From assembly GCA_947462335.1 (NCBI GenBank), contig OX381719.1, positions 67,259,534-67,323,533 on the forward strand: 64,000 nt of DNA. Direction: 5' to 3'. Below, one piece after another: positions 32,496 through 45,038 of the stretch; position 1 is the first letter of the stretch, and each line of letters starts with the position of its first letter. The translations under genes were made by a program, and so were the position numbers. The notes beneath the pieces were generated by a model. It searched no databases, was not told where the DNA came from, and worked only from the letters and a program-made list of their open reading frames with translations. The stretch comes from Harmothoe impar. Lineage: Eukaryota; Annelida; Polychaeta; Phyllodocida; Polynoidae.

Positions 32496-33445
32496 GGGAT
32501 GACTTGTGGACCGAAGTTGTGCGTCTGGAAGGTTTATATTATGCGGAAAGCACTAAGCGTACTAAAAGTGTTCAGTTGAGGAGTTATGATCGTTTTTGTA
32601 TGGATAATAGGATGATTAATTATCCTTTGGATTCTGTGATTATGAGGAAGTATGTGGCGCATTTAAGCCAGAGATTGTGTTATTCTTCTGTTCAGCAGTA
32701 TGTGTCTGCGGTATTGGTAAATGCCAGGATTTTAGGCATGCCTGATGAGACTAGAGAGTCGTTGGGTTTATTGTGGATTTTGGGCGGAGTAAAGAGATGG
32801 AAAGGCAATTTTGTGGAATCATCGGGTTGTTTATTTCCGCAACATTTGTTATTATTTAAAACTTTGTTAAATTTGACGTTGATTGAAGATATTGTATTTT
32901 GGGTAGCGTGTTTGATCATGTTTAGAACTCTGTTGAGAGGTTCAAATGTGCTATGGTCTGAGATGTGTTTATATTATGAAAATGTCAAATTCTATTCATG
33001 GGGTGTGGTATTTACCGTGTTTAAAACCAAGACTATTCAGTATAAGCAACGGAGTTTGGAAATACCGGTAGCAGAAGTCAAAGGTAATAAGTTGTGTTTG
33101 ATAGCCTTTTTGAAATTGATGTTATTATACAATGGCTCTAAACCCGGTAGACCTTTGCTGGGTTGGTTAGTAAAAGGCAAATTTGTGCCTGCAACTTATG
33201 ATTGGTTTGTAAAAAAATTGAAAAAATTGTGTGTAAAAGTGGGGTTGGAAGGGAAATTTGGAACACATAGTTTCAGGCATGGGGGAGCCACTGCATTGTC
33301 AATGGTAGGGGTGAGGCTCCCAGAGATATCCAAGAGGGGAGATTGGAAGAGTTTGTGTGTATTAAGATATTTAAATCGGCCTTTGGATAATTTAATTACA
33401 GAGGAGAAGTATTGGGGTGAACGGTTACTGACGTTTGAGATCTGA
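32496..33445 (+). CDS. Tyrosine recombinase of YR retroelement 2
   Basis: About 316 codons, beginning at the proposed splice acceptor because no ATG precedes the conserved N-terminal region (LWTEVVRLEGLYYAESTKRTKSVQLRSYDRFC). The catalytic residues are visible as R in MFRTLLRGSNV, H-x-x-R in GTHSFRHGGA, and a C-terminal GDWKSLCVLRYLNRPL holding the likely nucleophile Tyr. It would insert the circular cDNA. The layout matches the recombinase of YR element 1, with low overall similarity. Confidence 0.9.
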
Positions 33446-33525
33446 TGTGTATGTTATAGGGTGTTTATAAATTTATATTTGTTACTTATGGTTGTTAATT
33501 ACTGACTGTTTTTGTTGGTGTGTTG

Positions 33526-33630
33526 GCAGGTCAATTAGGCCTTGCTAAGCCCAAATTGTCGTATCATCTTGTTTTATGGTTAATCATGTATGGAGTCTCA
33601 GGAAGCTTGCTATTCAGAGTTAACAATTAT
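33526..33630 (+). repeat. Split direct repeat B1 (YR element 2)
   Basis: 105 bp, starting GCAGGTCAATTAGG and ending in AACAATTAT. Same as 33,853-33,957. Confidence 0.9.
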
Positions 33631-33805
33631 GTGCCAGGAACGAACCTGCGTTCATGGGTATAATTAGTATCGATTAAGAGTGGCGGGAATCACCGGGTAA
33701 CATAGCCAGCGCGCATGCGCATTGTTCAACTTCCGTCCTGCTCGGGGTGGATCCGCCATATTGCTTTGGGAACTCGAGGAGTGCAGTCGCCAGCGTGTAA
33801 TTTTT
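33631..33805 (+). repeat. Split direct repeat A2 (YR element 2)
   Basis: Second copy of the 175-bp A repeat including the NRF1/YY1-type motifs, directly adjacent to B1. Confidence 0.9.
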
Positions 33806-33852
33806 TTTTTTATATATATCTTATATTTTCATGTTATTTTTGTAATAAATAA

Positions 33853-33957
33853 GCAGGTCAATTAGGCCTTGCTAAGCCCAAATTGTCGTATCATCTTGTT
33901 TTATGGTTAATCATGTATGGAGTCTCAGGAAGCTTGCTATTCAGAGTTAACAATTAT
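33853..33957 (+). repeat. Split direct repeat B2, 3' end of YR element 2
   Basis: Terminal copy of repeat B. Separated from A2 by a 47-bp AT-rich spacer. Confidence 0.9.
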
Positions 33958-34207
33958 ACTTTGAAACAGATGAATCTTACTTATAGCCCACTATATTTAA
34001 AATAAACGTTTACCGACAGTTCAAGATTATCGCACTGCTAAATTAGCATAGAGTAAGCCAAGTCCAAGACAATTCTAGACGAATAAACAAGCCTCATTGA
34101 AAACTTCATTAGGCCAAAAAAAGTGAAAGGTGTGTCTCAGGTTACATAGTCTGAAATCTAGATGGGTAGGAAAAGCCTGAAAAGTACAAAAAATGACAAG
34201 CAAATGT

Positions 34208-35445
34208 CAGCGCCAACCCAGGTAGCAAGAGTATATTGGGCCAATGTTGGCAATGATCGACTGCATCACAATTATTATACCAACCAAGGCCCAATGTAGG
34301 TAATGCATACATTTGTTCAACATACAAAATAAAATGATGGCCCACCCTTGGCAATTCTGAAAATGGGCCATCGCTGGGTTGACTGCTGGCCCAGAGCTGG
34401 TCCATACTTGATATTGCTGGTGATGACCTAGTATTAGCCCATCAATTCCAACTACACTTGTCCAATATGATCTACACCAGGGGGATTTAATGTTGCCTGA
34501 AGAATTTCTTACAGGATGGCTCCTACTTTGCCATCCTATTATGTTATAAACATGATCCCCAGTGTGCTCTACATGTTTAAAGGTCAGAGGAAGTTCATCG
34601 ATGAAATTTGATTTGTAAAAGTGCCATTTACTGCATGACACCTGTGGGAATTTTGTCAAAAGTCACTTGAAGACACCTCATGTGTGGGTAATGGAGTTAG
34701 ATAAGTCCTAAATGATAGTAATACAGTCTGTAATATTTCTAACCATTTTGGGATGGAGATCAAGATGGATGAAAAAGACAGAAATGGCTTTTTCTAAACT
34801 GATGATACTTGACTTAAGTATGCTTGCACATTCAATCATACACATAAAAATAGTATTGTTTAATATTAGTGATTGTTGCAGTGCTCCTATATTGAAAGTT
34901 ATATGTTGGGGCGACATATATGTATTACAAGCTTGCCCAGCTAACAAAAAACCTTATTTTATATCAAAATAACGCTCTAAAACTGTATAGCGTTATGCCA
35001 TAGTGAGGAGCCTTAGAGAAACATTATATAACATTAAATAACCTTACAAAATGTTGTAAAACGTTTTTTGTTTGCTGGGTGATTTTTAATTTCTAAGCTT
35101 GCAATAATGTAAAAACATTGTGATGTTGGCCCAACTGGGTTATGTCCAGGGCTACCAGTGGGAGCCCAGATGGGCTAGCCAAGTAAAACTTTTTTTCCCA
35201 TAAATACAGTGTAAATATTTCAAAACATGCTGACAACTGATTTTCCTCCAGAAATCACCATTTATTGTACTATTTTATAGTTTATATTTAATCTGGGCTC
35301 GAGCTGTGCACTTTGAATCTGGGCTGACCCATCTGGATTCCCAGTGGTAGCCCTGGAGAAAAATGACCATAACCCAGATATGGGCAAATCAGCTTGCCCA
35401 CGTAAAAACACATATGGGTCCCACTAAGCAATGTTGGCTGGGTAG
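34208..35445. repeat. Possible MITE-like region with 'tgggccaa' repeats
   Basis: Left edge CAACCCAGGTAGC and right edge GCTGGGTA resemble the ends of the element in the penton gene. Internal 'ttgggcca' and 'tgggccat' motifs recur. A smaller inverted-repeat unit (34,937-35,092; CCCAGCTAACAAAAAAC with GTTTTTTGTTTGCTGGG) lies inside. The long frames here on the minus strand reflect these repeats and are not called as genes. Confidence 0.4.
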
Positions 35446-35696
35446 TAATGAACATAAAAATGCTTTCAGTAATGATATTTGATGGGTCTTTTTCGATAGC
35501 TTGCTGCTGGTCTAAAAGAAAAATGAGTCATTTCATGTCCACACAATGTTTTTGAATATTTAATAGATGTGGATATAAGCTCTCAGACATTGTGAATCCT
35601 AGCGTGCCCCACTGTCCCCTTACACGGGAGGTGTCCTGCAGCAGAAGGCCATTGTCACAGGATGAGACGTTGTGCGTCGTGGACACTGTGTGAAAA

Positions 35697-36115
35697 GGTT
35701 CACAGGTCAGTGACAGTGCAGAACTAATGTACCATCTATATTCTGCATCCCCGCTATATGGGGTGTTAATCCAACCGTAGCAGGACTGCAGGCTGTGTGA
35801 CCATACAGACAGGATAAGACACTGTCCTTGTTGTCACTGTGTGAATAGGTGCACAGGGCAGTGACAGTGCAGACATCATGTATTCTGTACCTTTCAGTCT
35901 GCACATCGCATCTAGCAGTTGTGTTAATCCAACCGTATCAGGGCTGCAGGCTGTTTGACAATCCTGACAGGATGCGACACTGTGCATGGGTGAAACTAAG
36001 AGAATATGTTTACAGGTCAGTGACAGTGCAGAGATTATATATTCTGTACCATTTATCCCCAACATTGCATCTACCAGTTGTGTTAAACCAACCTTGGCAG
36101 GACTGCAGGCTACTT
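35697..36115 (+). repeat. Three tandem units of about 145 bp
   Basis: 'cacaggtcagtgacagtgcag' and 'tgttaatccaaccgta.cagg.ctgcaggctg' recur three times. A related fragment is near 10,415-10,490. Confidence 0.75.
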
Positions 36116-36117
36116 AG

Positions 36118-36405
36118 GATGCTCAAAAATAAAAAGTTGTTTCTCATCACCTGGCCCATCATGAAAATCGTCATTTGAGGAAAAAACTGTCAGTAATGTA
36201 GACAGCTAGAATTAACTTGCACTATAACAACATTTAAGGATCAATAAACTTTAAATACTAAACAAAACTCTTAATTTACCTATATATTTGGACCTCAAGT
36301 AAAAAAAAGCAATGAAAAAAACATGCCCTGATCACATTTGTCAACTGCCGGGTGATGAGAACCAACTTCTCTTTTTTGAGTGGTCTTCTGACCATTCAAT
36401 TATAG
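36118..36405. mobile_element. MITE with TTGTTTCTCATCACC ends, copy 1
   Basis: Ends 'aaaaagttgtttctcatcacc' and 'ggtgatgagaaccaacttct' are inverted. Copy 2 is at 36,752-37,128. Confidence 0.55.
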
Positions 36406-36751
36406 AGACTAGGACTAAGTGGCCATTGAACATGTGCTGGTTTTTCCTAGACTTGTCCATAGTAGCATGTAGATTCTCAAGATGTCTCTGTATTATATTT
36501 GTTTATAACAAAACACCTTAGTGCTGAAGCCAGTAGCACAGATGTTATTTCAGAATATACATGATACATATTTCCTGATGATGTCTACTCTTTTGTCCAT
36601 ATTTTGTAAATCAAAACATTATATCAGAGGGGCGGGGACTGGTTATTCAGTCAACATTAAGTTAGAAACTCCTCATACTTGTCATCATGAAGAAGAATAA
36701 TGACTTTTATTTCAGATTTCAAAACCTCTGGCCCGCACCTGGATTTAAGGC

Positions 36752-37128
36752 CACTTAAAAATAAAAAAAGTTGTTTCTCATCACCGCGTGCATCATAAAA
36801 ATTGTGATTTGGGGAAAACCTTTTTTTTTTTTTTTGAATTTTGATGAAAAATATACTAAAATTGGAGGAAATATCGGCAAATTTGGTATCAAATTAAAGC
36901 TTATGATGTCTGTAATGCAGTCACCTAGGAATAACTTGCATCAAAACACATTTTGCAGATCAATAAACATCGAATTACTAAAATGTAAAAATTGTTTTGC
37001 GAAAAGTCTACATTTTCCGATATATTTAGGCCTCGAGTAAAAAAAATAAAATAAAATAAAAAACGCCCTCGTCACATTTCCCATTCTTTGGTGATCAGAA
37101 ACATTTTTTTTTTTTGAGTGGCCTAATG
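36752..37128. mobile_element. MITE with TTGTTTCTCATCACC ends, copy 2
   Basis: Diverged copy of 36,118-36,405, with 'ggccactt...' at left and '...gagtggcc' at right. Confidence 0.55.
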
Positions 37129-39365
37129 TTGCCATCATATTGCCATCATATTGTGTTATAAACATGATCCCCAGTGTGCTGAAACTTGATATCTAAAAGT
37201 GCCGTTTACCGCATGACACCCATGGGAAATTGTACCACTGATACTTTGAAAGTTCAAAAAATCAAAGATGGCCTCAATTGGCAGAAAACTTGAATAACCT
37301 CAAATGGATCACCCCCATCTAATGTTTCAGCAGTTTTTCTACCTAACATTGAATAAGTATTCAGTATACTACTTGTATAGATTTATATAACTTTGAACTA
37401 TATACTTTGATTAATAGATGTAAAATGGAAATCTATCTAGATAACAGATGGTATTACTATGAAAAATGAAGCGTAAAAGATGAAATAATTGTCGAGTTTT
37501 GGCTAAAAGCTATATAGAATTAGCATTACCAAAGTGTTTTTTTAAATTACTATTTTGTTATAATTTTTATTTGTATTGATGCGCTATACCATTGGCATTA
37601 CAAAACTACTTCGGTTTTGTGTCTAGCATGTCTAGAACCAACAGAATTCGAGTTTAATCATAGGAAAATATGGTAATCTATCAGAGGAAGTGTACTATAG
37701 ATAAGTACCCCCCTACATGGACCCCCGCTTGGACTCTAACAGCCACTGGGGGCGTGACGGTGTAGTAGTAGTACCTCTAACAGCCACTGGGGGCGTGACG
37801 GGGCTAGTTGTAGTAGTGAAGACGGCTCAGGGACTGGAGTTGAGTTCAACTGGAGCACGCCTTCAGGTCACACTGTGGGATTGTCCAGACCTGGAAGTAC
37901 AAGAAGTGAATTGTGTCTTAAAGGCTTGGAAGGTTTTCCCCTGACGCTAAAACAGTATTTTATTTATTTAAAGAAAACAGTTAAGATACATTTCTAAAAT
38001 GTTTAATGCTGTAGTTCCCTATATGTTACAACATTGGTTAAGAAAAATATCCATCAGAGATCATGGTTGTAGTCTAAACATATTCCTAAACGGGGAGGGG
38101 GGGGGGCTACACCCCCTAAATCTGCCCCTGATCAGGGAGAATCAATGTCCGGAATGGGGACAAACATACCACCACTCTGCGTGTCCGTACATCTTTAAAA
38201 GCGTTAAAACATATGAAAAACATGAATTTGATATTTAAGAAAGTATAAAGAAATGGCATTTTGCAAGGTGCCTACATAGCGTGGAATTTCAAAGCCTCGA
38301 TACTGCTAAAACCTCAGAATGGTGCATACATGCCTACCCTGCTATGCTAGGGCTACATAATCATTATGTTATATTATCATAAGTAATGACCTTAAGTCAC
38401 CATTGCTTAACCTGATGCCAGTCGTGTACAAGTGAAATATATATGCCATCAACTGGATATGAAACAAAAACGCGCAACTACCCCTGCCTGTACTAAATCA
38501 GTATACAGTAAAGAAATGCATAATGACGACAAAGGGTATATATATGCATTATGCAGCCCTCAAATGACGACCATACGACTTGACCTACCTGACCAACACC
38601 TTACATACAAGGTCAGCTCTCAGGTTAGCGATATCCCTCAGAATATGTCCTACAATATGCACCTAGGGACTGTACTGTCGCTGAAGCTGGAATGACCATG
38701 TTAGATTCCAACCCCTTCCTAAATATGGGTACAGAGGCTTGCTATCACGGCTCCCATCCTGAAGGTCACCCCGAGGTCACACCAAGGTCAGCACCAGAGG
38801 TGTGGCTTTCTGCAGTCTGCCCAGTGTGACATGGAGCCGGCAGGCGGCTGTAGTAGGTGTGGGGGCGGCAGGGGGGGGGGTGTGTGTGTTTGTGGGGGGG
38901 GGGGGGGGGGGGGGGTAGGTGTGTGTGTGTGCTTCTGCAGGTGTGATAGGTGTGTGTGGGGGGGGGTGTCCGGGTGTGAACAGCCTTCACGCGTTAGGGT
39001 TTGGCTGGTGTGAACTCAGGTGTTTCACACTTCCAGTTGCCGGCCGTGGTAGGTGTTAAACTACTACTGACCATCTACACCACTGTTGTGGGTGTTGTTT
39101 ATTACAGATCACAGTGCCACCGTAATGGCAAACATAAATAATTATTTCTGTTTTTGTTCTTTAAAGCCTAAGCTCTAAATATACAACACAACTAATTTTT
39201 TCAACATTAACATAGTTTCGACCGATGTTGGTCTCCATCAGGGTTCAATAATTATTTGATGCTTACATGACGGCAGGCATGTTGGTAAAACGTGACATTT
39301 GTCGGTATGATGCAACCCCGTGCATCATGCCGACCTTGTGGTAGTGTATCAATCCCATAGGTTCA
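37129..39365. other. Noncoding stretch with G-rich simple repeats
   Basis: Contains a two-copy duplication 'ctaacagccactgggggcgtgacgg' (37,737-37,801) and long G runs with GTGT spacers at 38,866-38,970 that could form G-quadruplexes. No gene was seen. Confidence 0.5.
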
Positions 39366-39693
39366 GCATGATGCATGAATGCAGTCCTGGCGAGTTACTC
39401 GCCACGGTTGTATTCATGTATCATGCTGACTCAGTGCAGTGACCCTGTAAGGACAGCACGATGCCGTAACGTATCATGCCCTCAGTCATCATGTGCTATA
39501 ATGCATTATGCCGTCCTTAAAGGCCTAGTAACACATATAACCGATTCAAAAAAGTTACTGACACAACATGGTTGTAGACATAGCCCGACATTACCAATAA
39601 CGTTAATCACCATAATAACCCATAAGTATCACATAATGTGATCGTCATATTGTCTACCTGTGAAGCTTTTAAATATGAACTATACAATTGCCC

Positions 39694-39985
39694 ATAAGGC
39701 GAAAAAAAGAAGGGTCGTTTCAGGTCAGCCGACCGACCCTATAAAAACAGGACCAACCCTACTTTTTTTTATGCAATTTGGGAGAAATTTATATATTTTT
39801 ACACTTTTTTTGGAGTCAATTTTAGGTTTTCAAAATTTCTGGATTTTCCCCGATTTTTACACTTTTCTGGTATCATAGAGGGTTTGTAAAAGAAAAAAAA
39901 AAAGGAGAAGAAATCCGACCTACCCACCCTAGATTTTCATCCCATGTTACCTGAAACAAGCCTTTTTTTTAATTGGCCTAATGAG
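39694..39985. mobile_element. MITE with GTTTCAGGT ends
   Basis: 'ggcg...aagggtcgtttcaggt' at left is an imperfect inverted copy of 'acctgaaacaagcctttt...ggcc' at right. Confidence 0.45.
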
Positions 39986-40065
39986 AAAGTGAGGTGGATA
40001 TGTTTAAGTTATAACAGGTTCTGCATGAATATCAATTAGAAATAGATAGACAGGCCATATACTAC

Positions 40066-40810
40066 TTAGGGAGGGTTCATTATTTATGGAAGGGGGGGGG
40101 TGAGCATTTGAGGGGGGGGGGGCAAATTTTTTTAGGGGTATTCAAAGGGGGGGGGGCTTTTTTTTTTACCCTATTCTTAGGGGGGGGGGCTTTTTTTTAA
40201 GGGTATTCCTAAAAATGTCGCGAATATAGTACGTTGAAATGTCCTGAATTTTGGTAACAGCCTGTGTTATATTTACCAAATTATGTCAATATTTTCAAAA
40301 TTTTCAAAAATTTTCCTCAAACTTCTAGCAAATTTCTCACTGCATCACTTTTGACACTCAAAATAGCCCACCGTTTTGTCAGTCTTCAAAAAAGTGCCCG
40401 CCTCATGTAAGCACTGAGGGTAAGGGAGCTTCCAATTTATAAGCACTGGGGCCCTTAAACTCAACAGTATGTAAGTCAAGTGTCTGAGGTTTGACTATTA
40501 TCACTCACCAGCGAGTATCATGAGACGTTTACACTGAAACAAATGGATGTATTTGTTGCAAGGTAGTAAATTGTAGGTAAAAAAAGTGCCCAGGATTAAA
40601 TGCATACAATTAGTAGACACCAACATCGTTTTTGTAATAATGTTGAAAACGATCCAGGGTGGGGGGGGGGGTGCTTTTTTTTCAACCTATTCCGAGGGGG
40701 GGGGCCTTTTTTTTTCAACCTATTCCGAGGGGGGGGCCAATTAATTTTGACGTATTCGATTTGCCAAACGCTCACCCCCCCCCCTGCCATAAATAATGAA
40801 CCCTCCCTTA
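40066..40810. mobile_element. MITE with 3-bp TTA duplication (PIF/Harbinger-like)
   Basis: Terminal inverted repeats of about 38 bp (GGGAGGGTTCATTATTTATGG...GTGAGC) are flanked by TTA on both sides. Inside are repeated 'cctattc.gaggggggggg.cttttttt' units. No transposase is present. Confidence 0.75.
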
Positions 40811-41403
40811 ATACTTCTCAAACCCTCCAGAAATTCCTGTTCAAAAAACACAGTTTATTCTTATCCCTGTAGTGACTGCCGCCGACCCTATCTACCCCAG
40901 TACATGTAGTAGAATCCCACCCTACTGCAGGACTAAAGTCTTTACCCTTTAAGGGCCGCACAGTGCTTCAATGTGCTATGTCTTTTATCATCATGATAAA
41001 CAGATGCATCCCCTGAAAGTGTAAATTGCCGGCGCTCCATTCAAGCATCATGACGACATTCTGGGGTCGATACACTCAAAAAGAACCATCATGATGCATG
41101 AATGCAGACCTGGCGAGTCACTCAGCAGGCATTCATTCATGCATCATGACACCAGGTTAGTTAAAGCACTATACAACTCACGATACGGCCTTTAACCCTT
41201 TAAGGACGGCATCACACCCTTGGTCGTGATGATACATGAATGCAGCCCTGGTGAGTAACTCGCCCGGCTGCATTCACACATTATGCCAGCCCTATGGGGT
41301 TCAGAGACTCCCAAAGTGTCGGCATGATGCACCAATGCAGTTACTTGCCAGGGCTGCATTGATGACGATATGTCATCATTTAGGGACATGCCACCATTCA
41401 GTG

Positions 41404-42152
41404 TTACAGGGTTTAAGCACTATGCGGCCCTTACAGCGTTAAAGCAGGATGCAGCCCTTACAGGGTTAAAGCAGCGTGCGGCCCTTACAGGGTTAAAGCA
41501 GCATGCGGCCCTTACAAGGTTAAAGCAGCATGCTGCCCTTACAGGGTTAAAGCAGCGTGCGGCCCTTACAGGGTTAAAGCAGCATGCTGCCCTTACAGGG
41601 TTAAAGCACCATGCGGCCCTTACAGGGTTAAAGCACCATGCGGCCCTTACAGGGTTAAAGCACCATGCGGCCCCTACAGGGTTAAAGCACCGTGCGGCCC
41701 TTACAGAGTTAAAGCAGCATGCTGCCCTTACAGGGTTAAAGCAGCGTGCGGCCCTTACAGGGTTAAAGCGCCCTGCTGCCCTTATAGGGTTAAAGCACCG
41801 TGCGGCCCTTACAGGGTTAAAGCGCCATGCGGCCCTTACAGGGTTAAAGCACCGTGCGGCCCTTACAGGGTTAAAGCACCGTGCGGCCCTTACAGGGTTA
41901 AAGCAGCATGCTGCCCTTTCAGGGTTAAAGCACCATGCTGCCCTTACAGGGTTAAAGCAGCGTGCGGCCCTTACAGGGTTAAAGCACCATGCGGCCCTTA
42001 CAGGGTTAAAGCACCGTGCTGCCCTTACAGGGTTAAAGCACCGTGCTGCCCTTACAGGGTTAAAGCATTGTGCGGCCCTTACAGGGTTAAAGCACCGTGC
42101 GGCCCTTACAGGGTTAAAGCACCGTGCTGCCCTTACAGGGTTAAAGCCCCCC
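41404..42152 (+). repeat. 27-bp minisatellite, about 27 copies
   Basis: Unit 'gggttaaagcaccatgcgg' + 'cccttaca' with few substitutions. Because 27 is a multiple of three and no stop falls in some registers, long frames are open on both strands; these are not genes. Confidence 0.95.
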
Positions 42153-44295
42153 GGGCATGGCAATCATCGCACAGCCCGGATTATGCACTGATGGGGGACG
42201 CGCAGAAACCCCGACCAGGATTAGGGCCGAGATAAGAGATCGCGCACTAACCCCGACGTAAGATGGCGCTGACAGGAAGCAATGACGGGAGGATCCATGG
42301 GATGAGGAATAGGGTCTACCATAAATCCCTGCCCACTTGGCATTGATTTTTGCACGCACATTTGGGGGTTCCCTTGGAGTCGCTCAACTTTCTGCTTTTA
42401 CGCCCACTTAAGATATATCTTCACTCAATTTGAGATATTTGAGGAGATAAAAAACTTATATAGGCCTATATGTATTTTCAACAAATATGAAACATTTGAG
42501 GAGCTAAAAACCTAATAATCTGGTAATTTTATTGCTCCTTTTTACTAGATGAAAAACATCCGATTTCTTATCAAATTTAATGAATTTCAGTGTGTTGCAC
42601 GTCGACTTTAAGTGAAGCCCTCCCTGCTGCTTGGTAATCACAATGTCTATGTTGATTTTAAGAAGTGTCAATTCCCCATGTCACTGTATTTTTATTCCTC
42701 CTGTCAATTTTCACCAAGACCGAAAATGTCCATGGCGCTGTGTTGAATCTAAGGTGTCTTTGGAATAAGGGGAATAATAAACCATCTTATAAAATATGTC
42801 AATTATTATTCCTCCAGATAGATGCTGTGAATGTCCCTATTTCCCGCTCTCTATCTGTAAGCCTGCACAGGTCCCACCTCCCCCTGTGACGTGGGCTGTG
42901 GGGGTGCATACAGCAGATAACGGGTGGTGAGGGATCCTCCCTTTAAGGACCGTATAATAGTTCGGTACCCATTTCTCATCATCGATGCATGAATGCAGCC
43001 ATGCAGAGTCTATACTTACCAAGGCTGCATTCATGCATCATGACGAACCTTCAGGAGTGTATCAAAGCTTCAAACACATTTTAGCGACATTTTGAGTAAA
43101 GATAGCGACATTGCTGAAGATATGGTGTTTAATAAGGTTGCTATCATCAAACTGACATCTGCTATAGTTTTTTTCAATTTTAAAAGAGCTGAAATTCATG
43201 CATCTTAGGAAAAACGCTTAGTTCTTTTACTTAACGATGTCATAATTCTACTATCGTTATTTTTGACTGCTATTGTTAGTTCTATAAAACTTATGAAAAG
43301 ACTTTCAGGAATTAGACTTCATTAAGATGATTCTTATATATGTGAAGTTTTATGTTTTAATATGGTAATATTTTGTACCTGATTTACCATTTCCCGTAAG
43401 CCAAATGTGTTTAAAACTCAGCTTTTTAGGTCTAAATATATTTTATTGCATAATGAAGTCAATACAACTCATCCTTATCAGAGTTTATATCCAAGTGACA
43501 ATTTCAAGATTGTGACCACTCTTAGATTATGGGGAATGAGGGGATATGTTTACTTCAAGTTTAATCTCAAATTTGTGACATTCAGTCACATGAACGCTCA
43601 ATCGTGACAATCACCTCCACTGCTGCGGCCCTAGGGGGCCACTCCTTATAGATGTACTTGCTATACCGTAAAACCTTTGGTATAAGCCTATACGTTTTAT
43701 GGTAGTAACTATGTGTGAACATCACCTCAAATATGGTACCCTTATCACAGGAGAGAAATCGACAAAATAGCACTCTTTTCACGGGCAATTGAGCAGAAAA
43801 CATACCCTGAACAAGGGAGACCAAGAGAGATATGCCATCATCAAGGATGGCCATCAGAAAATACACTAAATTATGGGTGATCGCTAAACATGATAATAAA
43901 AAATATACAAAACCTTCAACGATCTTAAAATGTATCCCTTTCCATCATTAACTGCCTTACAAGCATCCATTATCAAGGGCCCATGTTTATCCGTGCCTGG
44001 GGCCCAAATATTGACCTTTTCCCTTGAATTTGTGTTCACACATGATGTCCAAATATCGAGAAGTGCCCCCCCCCCCCGGGCTGCAGCCGTGAATAGAACC
44101 GGACACAATTTGCACCGAAAGGGTGTCATGTGATCTTGTGCCACAATATCTGGTTGCAAGATTTCAAAATGAGTTTGTGTAAGTGATAGCTGCGGGTGAT
44201 TATGATATGGGATCCCATCCCGTCCGTCCGGCCGGCAGGATCCATATACAATCAGGGGAGGTGATGGGGTGTCAGTGTCACGTGGTTACAGCAGG
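42153..44295. other. Noncoding stretch left of the Polinton
   Basis: Holds a palindromic repeat (42,984-43,045) and a possible MITE at about 43,617-44,093, whose ends (CTGCTGCGGCCCTAGGGGG and GGGCTGCAGCCG) are only loosely inverted. No gene was recognised. Confidence 0.45.
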
Positions 44296-44690
44296 AGTAG
44301 TATATAGGAGCATATTCAGCGCGTAAGAAACGGTAGCAAGTAGGTCAGTTGACACTTGCAGAACGGAAGTGACCTTTAAGAGCCAATCAGAAGCCTCTAT
44401 ATGACAGGAAGTGACGTCACTGACCTAGATTAGAGGTCATGACATACTTTACAAGCTTCTGATTGGTTAATATATGTCAATATGACCTACTAACTTTGTA
44501 AATACAAGGTACACGTGCTATACACCACGTGGCTTTCAAATGTCAACAATGACATTTCAGTAATACCGTCACATGCAGATGGAATACTAACTTTAGTATT
44601 CAATAAATACCGTTGGTATATACACAGATACACGACACAATTTGTTTTTTTCATTCTTTTTTATTTCACACAAAGCAAAAAGCAAAGCAG
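44296..44690. repeat. Presumed left terminal repeat region of the outer Polinton
   Basis: Begins AGTAGTATATAGG. It contains GGAAGTGAC, CCAATCAGAAGCCTC and a TGACGTCA element, which match the motif set of the inner element's terminal repeats. No frame is seen. Confidence 0.6.
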
Positions 44691-45038
44691 TTACAAAGTG
44701 AATGAGTTATTGGCACAGTTCAACCCACACCCTCCTCCAGTTTTAGTTTTCTCCACTTCTGCCTTGTCTTGAACTTCTTCTAGTTGCCTCACTCTGTACA
44801 TGAGCTGACTGATCATATCAATTATTTTATCCATGACATCAGCGTTACTCTTCAACCCGTCGATCACGTCTAATTCTCTCTGAGTGCTGTCTGCAAGTAA
44901 GTTGTGTTTAGTACTTGCAGCTTCTTGCTCTAGAGACTTTAGTATAGACTCATGTATGGCTCTACCAGGCGATCGGTCAGGTTGGTTGGCAGTTGGAGAA
45001 GGTTGTGTAGAGTGTGTTGAGGGTCTTGGGTTCGACAT
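44691..45038 (-). CDS. Small coiled-coil protein downstream of the protease (unknown)
   Basis: 115 aa from the ATG at 45,038; the frame upstream of it belongs to the protease overlap. The N-terminus is Ser/Pro/Thr-rich. Residues about 45-95 form a helix with heptad character (IIDMISQLMYRVRQLEEV). The C-terminus has GGGCGLNC. It overlaps the 3' end of the protease gene by about 100 nt in another frame, is last in the gene series and lies next to the terminal region. It may be a structural or accessory virion protein; no family was recognised. Confidence 0.6.
   Translation of the reverse strand: MSNPRPSTHSTQPSPTANQPDRSPGRAIHESILKSLEQEAASTKHNLLADSTQRELDVIDGLKSNADVMDKIIDMISQLMYRVRQLEEVQDKAEVEKTKTGGGCGLNCANNSFTL

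Larger units (their letters stand above)
28593..33957 (+). mobile_element. YR retroelement 2 (Ngaro/DIRS-like), full length
   Basis: 5.37 kb with split direct repeats: A1 (28,593-28,767), coding region, then B1 (33,526-33,630), A2 (33,631-33,805) and B2 (33,853-33,957). B1 and A2 abut. Gag, RT-RNase H and tyrosine recombinase are all open. No target duplication is seen. The near identity of the repeat pairs and intact frames suggest recent activity. Codon use is AT-rich compared with YR element 1, and the two are clearly different lineages. Confidence 0.93.

Noticed and set aside
34207..34659. 150-codon minus-strand frame
   Set aside because: Lies over repeated 'tgggcca' sequence with MITE-like ends; composition is not protein-like.
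41370..42191. 273-codon plus-strand frame and 248-codon minus-strand frame
   Set aside because: Both are products of the 27-bp minisatellite, whose unit length is a multiple of three; no unique sequence or start context supports a gene.
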